Source: Thermaerobacillus caldiproteolyticus
GTDB taxonomy: Bacteria > Bacillota > Bacilli > Bacillales > Anoxybacillaceae
DNA length: 64,000 bases
Direction of reading: 5' to 3'
Assembly: GCF_013761245.1 (NCBI RefSeq)
Contig: NZ_JACDUT010000004.1
Location: 1-64,000 of the forward strand
Shown: positions 60,724 to 64,000 of the stretch, one piece after another
Position numbering within the stretch: position 1 is the stretch's first letter
Layout of the letters: every line of letters begins with the position of its first letter
Notes under the pieces: generated by a model
Told to the model about the DNA's origin: nothing
Database searches by the model: none
Seen by the model: only the letters and a program-made list of their open reading frames with translations
Made by a program: the position numbers and the translations under genes

Positions 60724-61191
60724 TCACTTTCTTAATGATTGAAACCACTCGCGAAAGACAGCTTCATCATGGTAACCATCGATTCGTTTCACTTCTTTGC
60801 CGTGCTCATAATGAACAATCGTCGGTGTTCCATCAATATGGTATTTGTCCCAGCCTTCTTCAAATTCACGTAAGTTAAACATTTTTAAGTCAATGCCCAT
60901 TTCTTTTGTCATCGGCACGACAATTGGAGTTGTTCTTTGACAATGCGGACAAGTAGGGCTGTAAAAGTAGACGGTCACCGTTTCGTGATTTGCTAGTTTT
61001 TTCTCTAATTCGTCTGGCAAAATAATGTTTTGATAGTTTGGATCGTCAAGCTGTTCAACAGTAGCTGGATCAAGTTCTTTTTTGTGATATGGATTATCTT
61101 TTACCTCTTCTTTTTGCTGATAGGACGTGACAAAAGCAATAGCGGCAAATAACCCAATGATGACCGCGCCAAAAATGATCAGTTTTTTCAA
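60724..61191 (-). CDS. Membrane-anchored thioredoxin-like protein
   Basis: 155 residues: an N-terminal signal anchor (about 4-24) and an extracytoplasmic thioredoxin fold with CPHC in VTVYFYSPTCPHCQRTTPIV and the cis-Pro loop DGTPTIVHYEHG. It starts 1 base after the BdbC-like gene, so they form one unit; it is probably the dithiol oxidase partner reoxidised by the BdbC-like protein. It differs from classical BdbD in its short length. Confidence 0.88.
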   Translation of the reverse strand: MKKLIIFGAVIIGLFAAIAFVTSYQQKEEVKDNPYHKKELDPATVEQLDDPNYQNIILPDELEKKLANHETVTVYFYSPTCPHCQRTTPIVVPMTKEMGIDLKMFNLREFEEGWDKYHIDGTPTIVHYEHGKEVKRIDGYHDEAVFREWFQSLRK

Positions 61192-61192
61192 T

Positions 61193-61627
61193 TTAGTTCC
61201 CTTCTTTCGCTTTACGAATAATGATTATACTTAGCACACTAATCAAGAAAAAGGCTGTCAATGCTAAAAACGGAATCGTAATAAAACCGAACCAATTAAT
61301 ATATTGCCCCGTGCATGGAACACGACCACACGAAATCGAATGTTCTTGAAAAAAAGGGATTTTTTGCATTAAGTAATGATAAAGAGAAATCGTTCCCCCG
61401 ATAATTGATAGTGTCAAACTATAGCGCGCAATCCCGTATTCTTTTCGAATGGCTGCTAGTCCTAAAAGAATCACTTGAGGATACATGAAAATGCGTTGAA
61501 ACCAACAGAGGTCGCATGGAATAAATTTTAGAACTTCTGAAAAATAGAGGCTGCCTAATGTTGCGATCAGAGAAATCCCCCAAGCGCTAATAAGTAAATT
61601 TTCGAGCGCTTTTTCTTTTTTATTCAT
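61193..61627 (-). CDS. bdbC: Disulfide bond formation protein BdbC (DsbB family)
   Basis: 144-residue membrane protein with four helices. It carries the two cysteine pairs of DsbB: CDLCWFQR in the first external loop region and SCGRVPCTGQYINWFGFITI in the second. It passes electrons from the thioredoxin-like partner to menaquinone. ATG at 61,627 behind AAGGGGAT. Confidence 0.93.
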   Translation of the reverse strand: MNKKEKALENLLISAWGISLIATLGSLYFSEVLKFIPCDLCWFQRIFMYPQVILLGLAAIRKEYGIARYSLTLSIIGGTISLYHYLMQKIPFFQEHSISCGRVPCTGQYINWFGFITIPFLALTAFFLISVLSIIIIRKAKEGN

Positions 61628-61734
61628 ATAAATCCCCTTATTCCTAAGTATTTTTACCATTTTTATTATAGTAGAGGGAAAAAGGAATGTAAAATATATA
61701 GGCACATATATCTTTTTATAGTACAATGTAAACA

Positions 61735-61748
61735 TGAAATCGTTTTCA
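61735..61748. promoter_or_regulatory. cre site (CcpA) upstream of the alpha-glucosidase
   Basis: TGAAATCGTTTTCA fits the cre consensus at all 14 positions and lies just after a likely -10 (TACAAT, about 61,723), the position used for catabolite repression. Confidence 0.85.
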
Positions 61749-61772
61749 TATACATAGATGGGAGTGAGAGAC

Positions 61773-63455
61773 GTGGAGCGAAAGTGGTGGAAAGAGGCGG
61801 TTGTGTATCAAATTTATCCGCGCAGCTTTAAAGATGCCAATGGTGATGGAATCGGAGATATTCGCGGCATTATTTCCAAACTTGATTATTTGAAAGAGCT
61901 CGGAGTTGACGTTGTTTGGTTATCGCCTGTTTATAAATCACCAAATGATGATAATGGCTATGATATTAGCGACTATCGTGAAATTATGGACGAATTTGGG
62001 ACGATGGAAGATTGGGAAGAAATGCTGGAGGAAATGCATAAGCACGGTATAAAACTAGTCATGGATTTAGTCGTTAACCATACATCTGATGAACATCCGT
62101 GGTTTGTTGAATCGAGAAAATCGAAGGATAGCCCGTATCGCGATTATTACATTTGGCGTTCAGGGAAAGATGGAAAGGAGCCGAACAATTGGGAGTCTGC
62201 TTTTAGTGGCTCGGCGTGGGAATATGATGAAACGACAGGTGAATATTACTTGCATCTCTTTTCAAAAAAACAGCCTGACTTAAACTGGGAAAACCCGAAG
62301 GTGCGCCAAGAAGTATACGAAATGATGAAGTTTTGGCTCGATAAAGGTGTCGACGGTTTCCGTATGGATGTCATTAATATGATTTCGAAAGTGCCGGGAT
62401 TGCCAGATGGTGAGCCTCAAGAAGGGAAAAAATATGCATCAGGCAGCAAATATTTTATGAATGGACCGCGTGTGCATGAGTTTTTGCAGGAAATGAATCG
62501 GGAAGTGTTATCAAAATATGACATTATGACTGTTGGCGAAACTCCTGGTGTAACGCCAGCGGAAGGAATTTTATACACCGATCCCGATCGTCATGAGCTA
62601 AATATGGTGTTTCAATTCGAGCATGTTGGCTTAGATTCAGGTTCAGGCGGAAAATGGGATATTAAACCGTGGTCATTAGCGGATTTGAAAAAAACGATGA
62701 CGAAATGGCAAAAGGAATTAGAAGGAAAAGGTTGGAACAGCCTTTACTTAAATAACCATGACCAGCCTCGTGCCGTTTCTCGTTTTGGTGATGATGGAAA
62801 ATATCGAGTCGAATCAGCAAAAATGCTTGGCACGTTCCTGCATATGATGCAAGGCACGCCATACATTTATCAAGGGGAAGAACTAGGAATGACGAATGTG
62901 CGCTTCCCATCAATCGAGGACTACCGGGATATCGAAACATTAAACATGTATAAAGAACGCGTGGGAGAATATGGGGAAGATCCCCAACAAGTGCTCGAGA
63001 AAATTTATTATAAAGGTCGTGACAATGCGCGAACTCCGATGCAGTGGGATGACAGTGAACATGCCGGCTTTACAACAGGTACACCGTGGATTCAGGTCAA
63101 CCCAAATTATAAAGAGATTAATGCGAAGGCTGCGCTGGAAGATCCGAATTCTGTGTTTCATTATTATAGAAAGTTGATCCAGCTGCGGAAAAAGCATGAT
63201 ATTATCGTCTATGGCACATACGACTTAATTTTAGAAGATGACCCATATATTTATGCGTATACGCGCACATTAGGAGATGAAAAATTAGTCGTCATCACCA
63301 ACTTCTCTGGCAAAACACCAGTTTTCCTGCTTCCTGAGGAAATTACGTATACGACAAAAGAGCTGCTTATCAGCAATTATGAGGTCAGCGAAGAAGAAGA
63401 TCTCCGCGAAATTCGTTTACAGTCGTGGGAAGCACGTGTCTACAAAATTCGATAA
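61773..63455 (+). CDS. malL: Alpha-glucosidase / oligo-1,6-glucosidase (GH13)
   Basis: GH13 exo-alpha-glucosidase of 560 residues acting on short malto- or isomalto-oligosaccharides in the cytoplasm. Conserved regions are in order: YQIYPRSFKDANGDGIGDI, DLVVNHTSDEHPWF (region I), GVDGFRMDVINMISK (region II, nucleophile Asp about residue 199), TVGETPGV (region III, acid/base Glu) and LNNHDQPRAVSRFG (region IV). The family distinction between alpha-1,4 and alpha-1,6 preference cannot be settled confidently here. GTG 61,773 is favoured: GGGAG lies 8-10 bases before it and the protein then starts ERKWWKEAVVYQIYP as usual. Under a cre site. Confidence 0.9.
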   Translation: MERKWWKEAVVYQIYPRSFKDANGDGIGDIRGIISKLDYLKELGVDVVWLSPVYKSPNDDNGYDISDYREIMDEFGTMEDWEEMLEEMHKHGIKLVMDLVVNHTSDEHPWFVESRKSKDSPYRDYYIWRSGKDGKEPNNWESAFSGSAWEYDETTGEYYLHLFSKKQPDLNWENPKVRQEVYEMMKFWLDKGVDGFRMDVINMISKVPGLPDGEPQEGKKYASGSKYFMNGPRVHEFLQEMNREVLSKYDIMTVGETPGVTPAEGILYTDPDRHELNMVFQFEHVGLDSGSGGKWDIKPWSLADLKKTMTKWQKELEGKGWNSLYLNNHDQPRAVSRFGDDGKYRVESAKMLGTFLHMMQGTPYIYQGEELGMTNVRFPSIEDYRDIETLNMYKERVGEYGEDPQQVLEKIYYKGRDNARTPMQWDDSEHAGFTTGTPWIQVNPNYKEINAKAALEDPNSVFHYYRKLIQLRKKHDIIVYGTYDLILEDDPYIYAYTRTLGDEKLVVITNFSGKTPVFLLPEEITYTTKELLISNYEVSEEEDLREIRLQSWEARVYKIR

Positions 63456-63463
63456 CACCATGT

Positions 63464-63496
63464 GGGGCGGTTTCAGTAAAAAAGCCGCCTTTTTTA
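63464..63496 (+). terminator. Terminator after the alpha-glucosidase
   Basis: GGCGGTTT, CAGTAA, AAAAGCCGCC, TTTTTT. Confidence 0.85.
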
Positions 63497-63591
63497 TTTT
63501 TTCATACAAAAAAGTAAATATGTAAGCATTATTTTCTACCCATATACACACGAAAAATGGTCAGACTAATCGGTGAAAGGAGAGGATCACA

Positions 63592-64000
63592 TTGAACAAT
63601 AATAATAAAGTCGAAAGCATTATGACAAAAAATGTAGCGACTGTTTCTCCTAACCAAACAGTTCAAGAAGCAGCCCAATTAATGAGCCAGAAAAATGTTG
63701 GTGCACTTCCAGTAGTGGAAAATGGTCAAGTAAAAGGAATAATTACAGACCGTGACATTACTCTTCGTACAACGACACAAGGGAAAAATGCTTCTTCCAC
63801 TCCTGTATCACAAGTCATGACGACAAACATCGTGACAGGAACGACAGATATGAGCATAGAAGAAGCAGCAAATGTCATGGCGCAGCATCAAATTCGCCGC
63901 TTACCAATCGTAGAAAACAATCAACTTCGTGGCATTGTGGCCTTAGGTGACATTGCGACGAACCATGCTTATGACGAAGCGGCAGAACAAGCTCTTACAA
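63592..64000 (+). CDS. yhcV: CBS-domain protein (YhcV-like), cut by the window edge
   Basis: TTG start behind AAAGGAGAGG; 136 codons are visible. Two CBS motifs: KVESIMTKNVATVSPNQTVQ EAAQLM...GIITDRDITLR (about 6-62) and VSQVMTTNIVTGTTDMSIEE AANVM...GIVALGDIA (about 72-125). CBS pairs bind adenosine nucleotides. About 140 residues are expected, so little is missing. In B. subtilis yhcV follows yhcU; here the thioredoxin, BdbC and alpha-glucosidase genes lie between them. Confidence 0.88.
   Translation, partial: MNNNNKVESIMTKNVATVSPNQTVQEAAQLMSQKNVGALPVVENGQVKGIITDRDITLRTTTQGKNASSTPVSQVMTTNIVTGTTDMSIEEAANVMAQHQIRRLPIVENNQLRGIVALGDIATNHAYDEAAEQALT

Noticed and set aside
1-64000. CRISPR array
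   Set aside because: No regularly spaced repeats with unique spacers and no cas gene were seen; the dispersed repeats are isolated copies.

Overview
The window looks like the chromosome of a thermophilic or moderately thermophilic spore-forming Bacillaceae (Anoxybacillus/Geobacillus/Parageobacillus type). The evidence is a queG-yhbB-trmL-prkA-yhbH block, a yugP/yugS-type pair, a yhcT-yhcU...yhcV block, CcpA cre sites, Fur boxes and strong AGGAGG ribosome binding sites. The genus is inferred from gene order and protein similarity recalled from memory; nothing was searched.

Layout. 0-2.8 kb: small accessory genes (PhzF-like, DUF4260) and a decayed IS3-family element. 2.8-10.2 kb: a Fur-boxed siderophore block with a Btr-like AraC/binding-protein fusion regulator, FeuA/B/C-like uptake proteins, a nitroreductase and two siderophore-esterase-type hydrolases; no ATPase or siderophore synthesis gene is present. 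10.5-11.6 kb: two small orphan genes. 11.77-12.11 kb: a strong promoter, an unidentified structured RNA and tRNA-Gly(TCC). 12.2-18.98 kb: core genes for tRNA modification and sporulation (B3/B4 protein, queG, yhbB, trmL, a 30-residue membrane peptide, prkA, yhbH).

The main observation is that yhbH, a sporulation gene, is cut after codon 341. Its last 45 codons lie 19.2 kb downstream at 38,154-38,291. The two halves are bounded by an identical 11-bp core (ATCAGTACAAC), and joining them at that core restores an in-frame protein of 386 residues. The intervening DNA carries an intact large serine recombinase next to its left end. The attP rebuilt from the two inner flanks is a dyad with 23-bp arms (20 of 23 positions match) around TCAG. 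The rest of the element is a decaying prophage (broken repressors, ArpU, Gp37-like, glucosaminidase-LysM, tail remnants) mixed with small accessory genes (Fic, isochorismatase, GNAT, DinB, DHFR, AraC-GyrI), three YjcZ-type spore peptides, an FR-rich peptide and an IS3-family IS. This is the architecture of developmentally excised intervening elements such as the skin element in sigK and SPbeta in spsM, here in yhbH.

38.3-43.7 kb: a MacAB-type efflux system (adaptor, ATPase, permease) followed by an OmpR/HisKA two-component pair. 44-47.4 kb: a lipoprotein with a duplicated domain, decayed DNA, a small membrane peptide and a LacI regulator. 47.4-53.0 kb: the dctR-dctS / dctB-dctP dicarboxylate sensing and uptake locus, with a GNAT gene between dctB and dctP and a cre site before dctP. 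53.2-54.7 kb: a pirin plus WrbA-like quinone reductase operon behind a sigma-A promoter and two MhqR-type palindromes. 55-64 kb: uppP, a wrecked aldo/keto reductase, the YugP-type metallopeptidase, a CNNM/CBS membrane protein whose ribosome binding site and TTG start are separated by a hairpin, RluA-family synthase, YhcU, a thioredoxin-like/BdbC pair, a cre-controlled alpha-glucosidase and the start of a CBS protein.

Two families of dispersed intergenic repeats thread the accessory genes. One is a ~99-bp element (four copies) with a covarying hairpin, sitting just 3' of small genes. The other is a ~32-bp imperfect palindrome (about nine copies) at the edges of single-gene units. Together they suggest cassette-like traffic of small genes in this chromosome.
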